From: Phragmites australis
Lineage: Eukaryota; Streptophyta; Magnoliopsida; Poales; Poaceae
DNA: 64,000 bases
Assembly (NCBI RefSeq): GCF_958298935.1
Contig: NC_084928.1
Location: forward strand, 14,787,501-14,851,500
Direction of reading: 5' to 3'
The position numbers and the translations under genes are program-made. The first letter of the stretch is position 1. Every line of letters starts with the position of its first letter. The notes under the pieces were generated by a model. It had not been told where the DNA came from. It saw nothing but the letters and a program-made list of their open reading frames with translations, and made no database searches. Shown here piece by piece: positions 12,752-25,820 of the stretch.

Positions 12752-13227
12752 GTATAGTAGTAGTAGTAGTAGTTGATAAGCTGCCTCTTCTTTACCCAGT
12801 CAGTCATACCCAGGCAGCCATGTAATAATTTTCTTCTTAGAAGACTACAGAAAGTTCAGCTTGTGTGTAACCAATACAATCATGATGGAGATTATTTTGA
12901 CACTTGTGTCGCGCATAATTGTGTCGCGGAGATTATTCATGGTGCCGGGTTACGCTTTTCTGTGACAGCTTTGCAGCTTTCTCGTGTTGAACTCTGATGA
13001 CAGCAGGAGGCACCTGAATATTGCCTGACTAATTCTTTTAAGGAATATTATTTTGAGCCCACAGGTACTTTCGAGGGAATAGAATATATTAATGTTATTT
13101 CCTACATAAGAAGAAAAGAAAAGAAAAACATTTTTTAACCATCAAAATCTAACCCAAAAAACAACAAAATCCCAACTTAGGGTTTGCAACACAATTAGAA
13201 AAAGGGAAAGAAGGAGGGGAAGTGGCA
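11485..13227. other. 3'UTR and intergenic region
   Basis: The first few hundred bases are T-rich and likely hold the 3'UTR of the preceding gene. Short minus-strand frames (for example 11947-12186) have no recognisable homology. A trinucleotide microsatellite lies at 12721-12773. Confidence 0.45.
12721..12773 (+). repeat. (ATT)n/(AGT)n compound microsatellite
   Basis: Ten perfect ATT units run from 12721 to 12750, followed by AGTATAGTAGTAGT... (AGT)n to about 12773. Confidence 0.95.
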
Positions 13228-14500
13228 TGGATACGGATTCCACTGCATTGGAGAAGCACTTTGCTGCCGTCACCGCCGCTTGCTAGGTAGCAGCCAAGCG
13301 ATGTCCTCATCGCTAAGGTGCTCTATCGCCTCACTAAAAAAATGACAACTTCGGTATATTATCTATTTTGATCAAGTCTGGAAGGCTATTTCAGACAATA
13401 GAAAAGAATAAAACAACAAAACTGAAGAGCAACTCACTATTGATGGTATGGATGAATTGATTTTAAATTTGTGATGGTAGGGGGAACTTTTTGATGGTAT
13501 AATTAAGTACCTGGGATAGTTTGATAGTAAAGGTGGAATTTGGTGATCATCTCGCGCCCCGAGCAACTGACTTACTCTCAGCTGGTTGCGACGGTGTACT
13601 CTCAGCCGATTGTCGATGGCCTAATTATTCTCGATAATGTCCCTTCGTAGCCACGTGTGCAGCCCACATGGCATGGGATTCATCTAGATTCTAGAAAAAC
13701 TGCACCTAACAGCAGGGCTAGAAGTGGAGAGGTTGGAGTTACGCTTGGAAAGTAGACAAACGGTCTAGTTGGGAAAAAGTAGGCACAGCGGGCGGTGCAG
13801 GGCAAGCGCAAGCGCAACGGCGGCGATTTGTTTGTTTGTTTGCAAGTCAGCAGCGACGACGCGACGCGAGGGGAGACCGAAACCCCTCGAGTCCGAGACT
13901 CCTCGTTTCCTTCCGTCCCCTCTTCTCCCCTCCAATCCAAGTCCTTCACTGCCCGAACTCGACCTCCCATCCACCTCCTCTCCTCCTCCTCAAGCTCGTC
14001 GTGTCGTGTCGCCGCTGCCGCCCGATCTCCCTTTCTCGGCGCCCGCGTGCTGTACTGTTTCGCAGTTTCTTCTTTCCCCCTGATTTTTGGGAGGTTTTTC
14101 TTTCTTTCCTTCCCTGCGCTGCTGCTTCGTTGTGAAGTCTTCTTGCTCCCCGCGCGCGTCCTTCTTCAGGGTTTGTGGCGCTTTATTATGTGTTGGATAT
14201 TGGGATTGGTTGGAAGCGGTTTGAGCTTCTCCCTCCTGCGTTTCTTCGACCGAACAGGCGGGACATTTTCCTGATATTTTCCTTTTCCCGTTGGTTAATC
14301 CGAACTGTTGAGCGTTCGTCTGATTCAACGGCTTCCAAGTTCTCAATCTTGGATAGAAGAGAGAGAAAAAAGGGAAAGAGGACGGAATCGCGGCTTCTTG
14401 GTTTGGTTTGATTCGATTTTGTTGGACTGGAAACGTTCGGACGCCCAAATTGAGTTCTCTGGGTGAAAGGAATTGTCAAGAGGCATCCCATTCTCAAGAA
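13228..14500 (+). promoter_or_regulatory. Upstream region and 5'UTR of the C2-GRAM gene
   Basis: From about 13780 the sequence becomes CT-rich (CTCGTTTCCTTCCGTCCCC at 13901-13919, TCCTCCTCCTC at 13979) and then contains T-rich blocks at 14090-14170, consistent with a 5'UTR possibly containing a leader intron. The ATG used by the protein is at 14501. A short frame at 13228-13287 (starts ATGGATACGGAT, ends in TAG) follows an AT-rich stretch and is unassigned. Confidence 0.4.
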
Positions 14501-17500
14501 ATGAGGCTTGTGGTGCGCGTGATCGAGGCCCGGGGCCTCCCGGCGACGGACGCTGACGGGCTGCGCGACCCGTACGCCAAGGCGCAGCTAGGGAAGCAGC
14601 GGGCCAAGACCAAGGTGCTGAGAAAGACGCTGAGCCCCGCCTGGGACGAGGAGTTCGCCTTCCGGGTCGGGGACCTCAGGGACGAGCTCCTCGTCTGCGT
14701 GCTCGACGAGGACCGCTACTTCGACGACGTCCTGGGGCAGGTCAAGGTGCCCCTCTCCGCGGTGCTCGACGCCGAGAACCGCACGCTCGGGACGCAGTGG
14801 TACCAGCTGCAGCCTAAGAGCAAGAAGTCCAAGATCAAGGATTGCGGTAATGATACATCGTAAATTATGTTGTTTGGCAGTTCTTCTTGTTTCATTTAGT
14901 TGTCCCATGATGGTAATGTGTGATACTTTCTGGAATGGACATGCCATGGTTCCTGGCAATGCAACTGTGCTCTCTGGATAAGTAGGGTGTGTTACTTTTG
15001 CACTACTCTTTTTCCATCCTATTCTTGGCAATAGTTTCTGACACTTTCTGTAATTGTATCATTTACCCAGATAGTTGTTTTTCCTCGAATGCGCGGAGAG
15101 CTGCGTGTCATTCCATTAAAGAAGAAGAATACCAAGGTGTACAAACCCACACACCACACCCACCACACACACGCCACACACTCAGAGTAAATGATACATT
15201 CGCGCCAGAAGCAAGATAAGCAATGACCGACAAAAAAACTGGACCGCGGGGCTCCTAGATGAGTCTCCGGAGGTTCCGAGCCCTGGCTGCACACCACAAA
15301 GCTCCCTCTTCCTCCGCTGTCCGAACTACCATGCTCACACTCGGAGTGGCGTTGTTGAAAATGCACTCATTACGATGTTTCCAAATTTGCAAGGGCCACT
15401 AATATGATCAAAGTATTGAGTCCTTTCCTTCGATCCTTGTCAATACGTTTGATTGCTCGGCACCACCAGCTGGAGAGAACAGCCGTGTTCGGCTGTGGCT
15501 CCATTCCCTGCAACCCAAGCTTTTGGAAGATAATGAACCACACTTGCCGAGCCACCACACAAGAGACCAACAAGTGCTGAATTGTTTCATCAGCTTGATT
15601 ACAAAGAGGACAGGACGCCGGGTGAGGTAACCCACGCTTGGCCAACCTGTCCGTAGTCCAACAACGATTAAGCACCGCAAACCATAGAAAGAACTTACAC
15701 TGTAATGGTGCCCAGGATGTCCAAATGCGCCTCCACGGGGCAAATCTGATTGAACCATAAAAAAAAAGCACTGTAGGCCGAATTACTAGAATAGGTACCT
15801 GAACTGGACAGCTTCCAAACATACTGATCTGGAGTACCTTGCTGTAGAAAAACCTCCTCCACAAGTTCCCAGAGCTGAAGTAATGATAGTCCTGTTTTCC
15901 TCTGTCGAATTGCTCAACACTTCTGCCATTTTCCATACACAGTTAATTTCATCCCTATCCTACCACCTGTCATCCCGTCCTTTTCTCATTATATCTTGCT
16001 TGTCAATACCCTCACAGTTTTTCTATAAGTTGAATTATGTATTTAATCCATGAAAAATGAGCCTACAAGGAAATTTTACTAGTGATGTCAATATTACCAT
16101 TTTGTGGAACCTTTTCTTTTTCCTAAAATGATTTAAATAATTGATGAACAAGACAATTGTGGTTACTTTCTGTTCTCACAAGAGAATGCGGTACTCAGTT
16201 GTAAATTTCAAATAGTCTGCTTCCTAGTAAAGTTGTGGTTGTCTTACATTCCTGCTATCTATCTGTATTTACTCTCATCCAGTTGGCTCATGGCTCCATT
16301 TTTCCCTTGATTTGATTTTTACTATTTACTCTCACTCCTAAGTTCTGTGTCCATAGCTATCCTTTTTGTTTCCGTTGTCTGTAGTGGAACTTTTAAAGTG
16401 GGCATGTATTTATTTTCTGGTAATGGCTTTTGTAGGAGAAATTCGTCTCAACATATCTCTAGCTCAGAATTACTCTGAAGAGACAACGGCACTTGCGCAT
16501 TATGCTTCAGATGACTTCGCATCAAATTCAGACAAATCAGCTGAATTAAAGAAAGGATCTTCTTTGCCGAATATACCTATAGAAATAACCACAACAGTTT
16601 CAGAGAGTGATGAGATAGAAAAATCCAAGGAGGATAAATCAAATGGTAATCCATCATTTGTTAATAAGCTATATCAAATATTTTCAGCGAAACCAAAAGA
16701 TGCAGAAGCTCCTGCTCCACCTCTCTCCAAGCAGGACAACAGTTCAAATATTCTTGAAGAAATGCCATCAACTAGCTCACAACTTCCTGAGAAGCAGGAT
16801 TGTGAAGCTACTGCAACTATGACCTTTGATGAGCTACTAAAGATCTTTGGGTCTCGGCATGAAGGGAAAGAAATGCCTGAAAATTTGTCAGGTGGAGTAG
16901 TTCTTGATCAAGTTTATGCTGTTGCACCCAGTGACTTGAACACACTTCTTTTCTCTCCAAGTTCCAACTTTCTGCAATCACTAGCGGAGATTCAAGGAAC
17001 TACTAATCTTGAAGTTCAACAATGGAGACATGAAAATAACGGTGAAATCTTGAAGAGGGTAGTAAGCTACACAAAAGCTCCTACTAAACTAGTTAAAGCT
17101 GTGAAAGCAACGGAGGACATGATATATATGAAGGCAGATGGAGAGATGTTTGCAGTTTTGGCAGATGTCAGTACTCCTGAAGTTCCTTTTGGCAATACTT
17201 TTAGAGTGGAGATTTTAACCTGTATAATGCCAGGGCCTGAACTACCAGATGATGAAAAGTCTTCACGTCTTGTAGTCTCTTGGCGCTTAAATTTTGTCCA
17301 AAGTACCATGATGAAGAGCATAATTGAAAATGGGGCAAAACAAGGCTTGAAGGAGAACTACTCTCAGTTCTCTGAGCTCGTGGCTCGGAATGTCAGGCCA
17401 GTTGATACAAAAGATACAACAGCCAGTAATGAAGTCTTGTCTTCAGTGCAACCAGAGAAAGAATCTGATTTGAAGCTAGCATTTCGAATATTTGGAAATT

Positions 17501-20500
17501 TTACTGTTATATCCTCTATTTTTGCGTTTGTTTATGTTTCCGCACACATCATCCTTGCAAGTCCTAGTATAATTCAAGGTCTTGAATTCCCGGGCTTGGA
17601 CTTGCCAGATTCTGCTGGTGAAGTTGTAGTTTGTGGAGTTCTAGTTCTACAAGGACAGCGTGCCCTAAATATGATTGCACGATTCATACAGGCAAAGAGG
17701 CAGAGAGGTAGCACATCTCTCCTTTTTGTTGTTATTTTTCAAGGTGGAGATAGAATATGTACTTAACTCAAGTGTTATTCATCAGATATTCAGAACTACT
17801 GCTAGTAATGAAATTTTCAGCAGATAAGTCCTGTCGTAAATGGCACCCAACAGTAACAAGTTAGCGTGTAACTTGGCCTCCATAAAAGTGCTTACCTTAG
17901 ACCTTTCCTGATAAGAAAACAGGGATACTATTACTTCATTTTTTGTTCAACATAACCTTCCGCTTCAATTACTGTTCTGTATTATTACTCTCATAATCTG
18001 CTCATATCAACCAAACTTTGCTTACATGGTCTTTTGGAATGTATATTAGGTGATCATGGAGTCAGAGCACAAGGTGATGGCTGGTTGCTAACTGTTGCTC
18101 TGATCGACGGAACTAACTTGGCAGCAACTAAAACATCTGGTTACTCTGATCCATATGTTGTATTTACTTGCAATGGCAAGACAAAGACAAGTTCGATTAA
18201 ATTTCACACCCTGGAGCCTCAGTGGAATGGTAAAAGTACACTTACTTAGTTAATTTACTACTTGCAAGCCATTGCAAAATTCATTAATTAGACATCCATT
18301 GTGAAGCAGCTTCTCTTATCTAGCTCCATAACTTCGGAACTTCTGGCCGACTCTTAAGTATTCTTTATTTGTAATCTACTGCTAGATAGATTTGAAATTT
18401 GCATGGTTATATTTTAACCTTTTCAAACTTTGCAGAAATATTTGAATTTGACGCCATGGAAGATCCTCCATCTGTGATGGAAATAAATGTGTATGATTTT
18501 GATGGACCCTTTGATGAGGTTGCCTCCCTTGGTCATGCTGAAGTAAATTTCTTGAAATCTAATATATCCGAGCTTGCCGACATTTGGATTCCTCTGAAGG
18601 GGAAGCTAGCTCAAGCATGTCAGTCAAAATTGCATTTGAGAATCTTCTTGAACAATACTAGGGGTACTGAAGTCATGAAAAATTACCTAGACAAAATGGA
18701 GAAAGAGGTTGGCAAAAAGGTAAGGGTTTCCCCTCCTATTGAATGTGGCAAATCTCATCCTATCTTGACTGTATTTTGACATGCAAAATGCATTCTGCAG
18801 ATTGCTGTGAGGTCTCCTCATACAAACTCAGCATTCCAGAAAATCTTTTCTTTGCCAGCAGAAGAATTTCTTATCAATGATTTTACTTGTCATTTAAAGA
18901 GGAAAATGCTAACGCAGGTAAATGTTCTTTGGATATGCTTATTTAACTTCTGTGCTGCCTTCCTATCATTCATTTCATAATACTTCAGCACACTGTGCTA
19001 GCAAGGTGGGAGGGTTCAATATCCTAAAATTAAACAATCAGTTTTAGACGTGGGAATTATTATTATTTTTTCTCGAACAGGCAGGAAAGCTGTCATTGTA
19101 TTAAGAAGGGGCAAAAAGGACAAAAGTCCGGTACAAAACAAACCAAAAGAAACCTACACCATAGTGTAGGCAGAGAAACCAAACGAAACCTACACCAAAG
19201 AAAGATAGAGTGGAACGCGCACACCCAGAAAGGGTTAGAAGAGGACAGGAACTATGCGACCATCCCTCAGCTTCCCTCTAGGCCAATAGTTGCGACAACC
19301 CTCTCGCACCGGCTAAACACCATAGTGTAGCTTCCTCCCAGATCACATGATGTAACCGCTAGACGTCAGTCATCGCATCGTTGAAAACACAATCATTACG
19401 AAGCTTTCAGGTTAAGCATGCCACTAAAATGAGCAGCGTGTTAAAACCTTTTCGCTTCTCCTTGGGAACTTCAGCTGCACAGCACCACCACTCGCTGAAC
19501 CTATCTTCATGTAGTTGTGGCACAACCTATACAAGCCCCACCAGTGCCAAGATGCAAAACCAAAGCTGTTGAATGAAGACGCAATTCGTGAGAAGGTGAT
19601 GCACTGTTTCATCATCTTGGTCACATAGCGGGCAGTGAGCCGGATGTTGGAGACCACGCCGGGCCAATCTATCAGCCATCCAACATCGACCTCGAATGGC
19701 CAAGCAAAGAAAGAACTTGCATCTCGGTGGAGCCCACGTCTTCCATAGTCTCTTCCACGGCTCAAAGCCAATCTTTCCGATAAAGAAAGTCCGATATGCC
19801 GAACTCGCCGTGTACTGTCTTGATGCAGCCCACTTCCATGTGTGTATATCCGGCACATCAGGCTGAAGAAGCACCCCTTCCACGAGGTCCCAAACTTGTA
19901 GGTATTCTAAAATCGCCTAAACAGTCAGGGCGCTGGTAATTTCTCTCACCCACCTGCGATCTTCCAGTGGTTCAGCCACTATACGCTTCTTAAAAGACCC
20001 TTTACCATCCACAGCTACCAATGTAGGCAAAATTTCTGCCAACCATCTGTCGGACCAAAAAAGCATGTTTCGACCATCCCCAACTGTGGAAGTAATGGAG
20101 ATAGCAAACAAGGCCCTGCTGTTCTTGTGCACCAGTAAGTTGAAAGCCATCCATGGCTTAGACGGTTGTGTTTTTTGGAACCACAATCATCTCATACGGA
20201 GCACCCAGTTAAGTGTGTATATCGTGAATTCCAAGACCACCAAGTTCAATTGGCATGCGAACTTTGCTCCATGCAATAGTACAATGTCCACCTTCGACAT
20301 CAGCATTTCCTTTCCACAAGAATGCACTCCTGATTTTCTCTATAGTTCTGACAGCCCAACCCGGAAGATCCAAAGTGATGAGCTGATAGATTGGAATGGA
20401 GGTCAGCACGACATGTACCAAAGTCAGTCGACCTACAGGAAGCATCAATGCGGCTTTCCAACCCGGTAATTTGTCAGCTATCTTATCCAGCAGATATTGC

Positions 20501-23500
20501 ACTTGTGCTTTCATCAATTTCCCAATTGAAAGTGGTAGTCACAAATAGGTACACGGGAATTCCTTCACAGAACATGGCATATTATCACGGATCACTTGAA
20601 GATCATCTTCACTACACTAGATTGGAGTGATTGAACATTTCTGAATATTTGTCTTCAGGCCTGAAGCTTCTCCAAATAGATGTAGAATATCTTTGATCAG
20701 ATCAAGGTCAGATTGAACCGACTAATGAAAGAGTACAACGTCGTCCGCATAAAGGGTTACGCTGTGCTGAAGCGGCCGTCGAGACAGGGGTTGTATTAGT
20801 CCTTCCTCACTCGCACGATTAATCATCGTGTTTAAGGTGTCCATCACAAGAATGAACATCATGGGTGACAATGGATCCCCCTGCCGCAGCCCGCGTTGGT
20901 GCCGAATTGCCTCCCCAGGCTCCCCATTCAAGAGCGCTCAGGAGGACGTCGTGTACAACAGGCCACAAAGGATGTTGCACCCAGGTGTCGCTGCAGCCAC
21001 ACTTGCGCCCCCGTCCACCGTTACGTTGTTGGTCGTCGTCCTCGTTGTCGTCTCGGAGGTGCCGGTCAAAGTCGCATGGAAGTTGATCGCGGCGGTCGCG
21101 CGGCACCCGGTCCCCATCGATGACCCCATGAAGCCATGTGAAATCCTTGGTGTGGGGTCGGCCATCACGGTCAGGAGGGAGCTCTAGGATCTCCAGATGG
21201 ACGATCACCCTGAAGTTGAGACCCCACTGGCCAGAACCTATTGGCGCCAGAGCTGCGAATCCGTCTTGGACCTCCACGGACCTGCCAATAAGAGATAACC
21301 AAGTTACCTTAGAGACGTGCGATAGGTTCTTCGTCCATGCCCAGAGGTTCAAAGTCCTTGCATCTTCTCTGCGCAGCAAGGTCTCCTCCACGTCGTGTAG
21401 GTCGGCGTAGTTGGCGATGACCTTGTGCGCGAATGGCTCGTTCTAGGCGTGAAGAGGCACCCCCTCCAGGCATAGGCGCACATGGTGCTTGAGATCGACA
21501 TGGTCGCCGTGCGTCGGGAGTTGCCACAGTCGGATGCGGATGTCGAGGTTGCCGTGGGGGAAGCCGTGGCTGCTAACTGCGGCGTCACGATGATGGCGGT
21601 GCTTGAACTCGATGAAGAAATCTTTGGGGTAGTGCTTGGCGATGGTGATGTTGCCGGGACAAATGCTGAACTTGGTGAAGAACACCTCCTCGATGATGTC
21701 CAGGGTGATCTTCGACCTGTCCCGACCAAGCCAAGCTAGGACCGCTGAGCTTGAGAGACGCGCCAGCTCCCGGTCCATGGCCCGAGTGGTGTCCACCAAC
21801 ATGTGGTCCTCGGACGCCCATGCCTCCGGGTCCCCATGCCGTGCCATGGCCGCTTGGGCGAGTGGAGGGAAGTTGGATGTGGTCATGGCAGGGGGCGATG
21901 TTGGGGCAGAGAAGAGTCGCTTTGTGCACTGGAAAGCTTTGTGGCCGGAGCAACCACAGGAAGCACACTTTATAGGGTCCCTGCACGAAGAAGCAAAGTG
22001 CCCTCTTGCCAAGCACCGTAAGCATTTACCTCGCATCCTTACCATGAAATCAGAGTTGCTGCACGAGCCCATGCCTGCTGCCTTTGGACAACTTTAATTG
22101 GAGCTCTCGTAGAAGTTCTTCTGGAGCCACCAATACCTTGGGCGTCGTCTGCCATCCCTCCAAATCTTCCTTGCGCTCTGCTTAGATTTGCCTGAGGAAG
22201 CGGAACTCCTAAAGCCCCGAGCCATGGATAGAGGTCGCAGAGGGGGATGGGAGTGAAAGCCTCCCAAATGCCCCCAGACGTCTCGAGCTGGCCGAGGAGG
22301 AGCAGCCAGTAGAGAAAGCTTGCTTGAAGCAAGATTTGACCAGCTGCAGGTCACACGCGGTGGGGTAGAAGGTGGACGAAGTAATCGGAATAAACGAGAA
22401 ACGGACGCGCTTCGGAAAAGGAGGTGGTTTGCCGCTTCCGATGTGTCGTAGCTTTGGATCCGGGCGGGAGGCAGCTTGCAAGCTTGGATCTGGGGCGGAA
22501 GAGGCTGGGTGTGGAACTACCATGATGGATTTGAGTTGTGGTCGTCGCAGAGGCGAAGGGCAGGTCAGTGGCGATTAGGGCTGCAAAGGATTGGCCACTG
22601 TGGTGGATCCGGGCCTTGGCCCGGCAGAGGAGGCACTGGGTAGTCCGGATCTCAAGGGGAACATGCTTGGGGAGGGGAGCTTGGGTGGTAGATTTCGGGG
22701 GAGGCGGCTGCTGTGGTGGTCGCGATCGCCATGGGGGCGGAGGGCTCATGGGGTGCTCTTCATCTTAATTTACTTGTCCATCACCTACTTCAGACGTGGG
22801 AATTATTATATCAGGAATTTACAACTACAGATTATAGTCACACTTTTTACCTGATATTCCAGATTCTTTGCATTCAAATGTATTCTGCTTCAGAACTCTG
22901 TTTAAAATAATATATTTAACCTATTAATATGATTATCTTGATTAATTCCTTCTGATTAGTGACCACGAAAGGCACCAGAGCTTTCAATTTGACTAGACTT
23001 TGGGATTATGACTAGTTTGTATTTCACATTGCCATGCTACTGTAACTCTGACAAAACTAAACATGACCTGCATTCTTGTGATGTGATCGTACCAAAGATC
23101 TGAATTGTGTCTGTATTGCAGGGTCGCCTTTTTTTGTCTCCAAGAATAATTGGGTTTTACACGAATCTCTTTGGCCACAAAACTAAATTCTTCTTTCTTT
23201 GGGAAGATATTGAAGACATCATAGTGGTCCCTGCAACCCTATCTTCAATGGGAAGTCCATCTCTATTTATTATTCTTCGCAAGGGCAGAGGAATGGATGC
23301 AAAGCATGGAGCGAAGCAACTGGACAACGAAGGAAGACTCAAGTTTCATTTCCAATCTTTTGTGTCATTCAATGTGGCGCATAAGTAAGTACATTTTGTT
23401 GGATGATAAACCTGAACTCAAATTTTTATATGTGGCTGGCCATCACAAGGGAACTGCTTTAAAATGTTGTCTTTTTTGTCTATTTACTCAACTATTTGAT

Positions 23501-25156
23501 TCTCATTCTTCACAAGAAGGCTTGTTTAAGACTGTCAATTGCCTGCTTTGCAGAACAATAATGGCACTGTGGAAGGCAAGGTCCTTGACCCCTGAACAAA
23601 AAGTACAGCTTGTAGAAGAGGAATCAGAAATGGAAGACGCCCAAAGTGAGGAAAATGGATCTTTCTTAGGGATAGAGAATGCCAAAATGTCTGAGGTGTT
23701 CTCATCTACAAAACATATTGATGTAAGATTCCATATTCCATTGAAACATAATGTGTGATCCATTGTGTGCCGTACAAAGAGTTACAAATTTTTACATTGC
23801 AATCAACTTATATGCTTCATTAGGTATCAAAACTCATGGACATATTTGAGGGTGGTCCTTTGGAACGTCGAGTAATGGAGAAGGTTGGTTGTATGGAGTA
23901 CTCTATTACAGCATGGGAACCAGTGAGAGCTGATGTTTACCAGAGGCAAGTTCATTACAAGTTTGACAAGAAATCAGCACGGCATGGGGGAGAAGCAATG
24001 AGCACCCAACAGAAGTCTCCTTTGCCTGATAAGAATGGATGGCTTGTGGAAGAAGTGATGACACTTGAAGGCATCCCAGTTGGTGAATGTTTCAATGTAA
24101 GAGCCACTTTGTGGCATACATTATATGTTCTATTTGTACGTTTCAATCTAAGTTACTCCCTACAGTCACAAATACATGTCATTTCAGACATCAATACGGT
24201 CTCCATTACGCAACTTCAACTACTAATTTATATTGTAATATAATCATAAAAACCCAATAAATTATAATATTATAAAATACTTTCAAGCAAAATTTAGGCA
24301 CACGATTTTCATGTTTCCAATCTAGATATGTAAGAAGATAAGTCTCGAAAGTTTGGCTGCATGTATGTCCACAATGACAAGTATTTGTAACCAGAGTTAG
24401 TATATATTTGAATTTTGCACAATCATAGCCTACCCTAACTTGCTTGGAACAAAGGCTTTGTTGTCTAGTAGTTTGTGTATTTCTCTTGCAGTATGACCTG
24501 CTGATGTTATTTTACTAGTCATCTCTTTCTTTCTTTTTATGGTTAGAATCCTTGTAGTCAGGCAGTTCGCTTTTTATTAGCTTGTTAATCTTGAATCTTT
24601 CTTTTTTTTTTCTCTGCATTTCTTCTCTTTTGGTTTTCAATTAGGGGGTTTCACTGCACATATAACTAGTGGAATGTATATGGCCATTTATGATATTTTC
24701 AATAAATTACTACGGTGACTATGATAAAAGCTCATCCTTGTTCTGGAAAACCTATGCATTGCCGTTGTATGACACACAAAAGCATCACATTATCCAAAAT
24801 GCAGATGCATTACACCTTAATAGGAAGAAAAGACAAGCAGCCTCTTTTATCTTAGGCAACAATCATCTATATTTGTATCGCTATGTCGCAATTGAAAGTG
24901 TTCTTTTTTAACTTCTTACCTAATTGTGCTGCCCTTACGCTTATCTTTCTCACAGCTCCATATTCGATACCATCTGGAGAACATTGCATCCAAGCAGAAG
25001 ACTTGCACTGTCCAAGTATCTATTGGCATAGCATGGTTAAAGAGCTGCAAGAATCGAAAGAAGATCACGCAGGACATAGAATCCAGTGCATCTTCTCGCC
25101 TCAAGAAGATATTCAGCCAACTCGAGAAGGAATCTATACCGCTGCCAGCTAAGTAG
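14501..25156 (+). CDS. C2 and GRAM domain-containing protein with two VASt domains
   Basis: Nine exons with GT-AG junctions that stay in frame throughout: 14501-14846, 16436-17707, 18050-18229, 18436-18719, 18801-18917, 23122-23384, 23554-23722, 23824-24096, 24956-25156. They total 3105 nt, 1034 aa, a usual length for plant C2-GRAM proteins. Domains: C2-1 at about 1-105 (MRLVVRVIEARGLPATDADG, with acidic loop residues LDEDRYFDD); linker; VASt-1 at about 270-430; a hydrophobic segment at about 465-490 (FGNFTVISSIFAFVYVSAHI); C2-2 at about 548-680 (SGYSDPYVVFTCNGKTKTSS); GRAM at about 705-805 (EEFLINDFTCHLKRKM joined to GRLFLSPRIIGFYTNLFG across intron 5); VASt-2 at about 880-1010. By family knowledge, C2 and GRAM bind membranes and phosphoinositides, and VASt domains bind or transfer lipids at membrane contacts. 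Introns 1 (1.6 kb) and 5 (4.2 kb) are enlarged by antisense LINEs. No coding damage seen. Confidence 0.92.
15072..15945 (-). mobile_element. 5'-truncated L1-type LINE in intron 1 of the C2-GRAM gene
   Basis: The minus strand encodes a 188-codon open frame (15936-15370) ending in a reverse-transcriptase zinc-binding domain (zf-RVT). Its signature is WTSWAPLQCKFFLWFAVLNR, then CPLCNQADETIQHLLVSC. The 3' end on the minus strand reads ...CGCATTCGAGGAAAAACAA, matching the usual plant LINE tail. Only the distal end of ORF2 is present. No convincing target-site duplication was found at the truncated end. Confidence 0.82.
19046..19063. repeat. Target-site duplication, left copy, LINE in intron 5
   Basis: AGACGTGGGAATTATTAT is identical to 22792-22809. 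Typical length for target-primed reverse transcription. Confidence 0.95.
19527..20931 (-). pseudogene. LINE ORF2 remnant: RT palm to zf-RVT
   Basis: Contains the catalytic YADD of reverse transcriptase (about 20740), the thumb block LPGWKAALMLPVGRLTLVHV (about 20420-20480), and a C-terminal zf-RVT. The N-terminal endonuclease and RT fingers are missing, and in-frame stops fall between 20722 and 20517. Confidence 0.85.
21190..22354 (-). pseudogene. LINE ORF1-like (gag-like, zinc-knuckle) remnant
   Basis: Overlapping minus-strand frames include 22072-21443, with CLRCLARGHFASSCRDPIKC followed by CASCGCSGHKAFQC, a pair of CCHC-type knuckles. A region resembling the DUF4283-type domain seen in plant LINE ORF1 proteins follows, containing ITIAKHYPKDFFIEFKHRHH. 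Frame changes upstream and downstream show decay. It would bind element RNA if intact. Confidence 0.7.
22792..22809. repeat. Target-site duplication, right copy, LINE in intron 5
   Basis: Exact repeat of 19046-19063, immediately 5' (on the minus strand) of the LINE start. Confidence 0.95.
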
Positions 25157-25820
25157 GAACCTTTTTTTCCACGTCCTACTTTTGCTGATGCACACATGGA
25201 TTACCAGAAAGGAGTTCCTGATATGTTGTTCTTGACGGCACCTTGCTCAAGGATCAGTCCATGCTGAGCAAGGATCAGTACATAATGAGCAAGTTTCAAC
25301 ACAAGGCAAATTGCGCCATTCCCTAAACAAGGGCCTCAGATTTTGGATTGAAGTACTAACTGCAATGTGTAGAATGTGGTTTGGTTGACCATGAATACAG
25401 GATGTTCAAATATCGTTCTGACTTAAACAAAATGGTGAGAGGATCAGTATCTTGCCCACACCCTTCTAGTTAGATTAGAAGCACAGGTCTGTGTCCATGA
25501 GTAACAGAAAACCGTGCAGATTGCATCACCATTCTTTTTTTCCCCTGTAGTTGTACTCCTGCAAAAGTTGCATTTTCTGTTGTTATGAACAAGAATGAAA
25601 TGAAAGGAATACCAAAGCAACCCTTCTTTTTTTTTTTTTGTTACACTGATGGACTGTACCACACTAGTTTTCTGTCCCTCAAGAGTTAGATGGGCGGAGT
25701 TCTCCATAGAATTTTGAATGTCTGAATGATCTATGGACTTGAGGAATAGCTTTTGCTTTCTTTTCTTCCGACTACTATCATGTTTCAGTGCGCCAGGGCA
25801 TGTTTTCTTCAGATAAAAAC
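25157..25820 (+). other. 3'UTR and short spacer after the C2-GRAM gene
   Basis: T- and A-rich sequence after the stop at 25154-25156 is likely 3'UTR for the first 400-450 bases (an AATGAAATGAAAGGAA region lies near 25590). The copia element begins at 25821, only about 660 bp beyond the stop codon. Confidence 0.5.

Larger units (their letters stand above)
19064..22791 (-). mobile_element. L1-type LINE in intron 5 of the C2-GRAM gene, internally deleted
   Basis: An 18-bp direct repeat AGACGTGGGAATTATTAT brackets the insertion exactly (19046-19063 and 22792-22809). On the minus strand, an ORF1-like region with two zinc knuckles (CLRCLARGHFASSC, CASCGCSGHKAFQC; about 21950-22020) is followed by the reverse-transcriptase palm (RQGDPLSPMMF ... 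YADDVVLF, 20722-20931), the RT thumb/connection (20209-20517) and zf-RVT (19527-19883, CPLCDQDDETVHHLLTNC). The endonuclease and N-terminal RT that should separate ORF1 from the palm are absent, a deletion of roughly 2 kb. Stops between blocks confirm it is dead. The 3' tail lies at 19064-19085. Confidence 0.93.

Noticed and set aside
15060..15960. Target-site duplication for the intron 1 LINE
   Set aside because: No shared sequence of convincing length could be matched between the 3' tail flank and the truncated end.
21349..22768. Many overlapping frames on the plus strand opposite the LINE
   Set aside because: They are shadows of the ORF1-like region; no independent homology.
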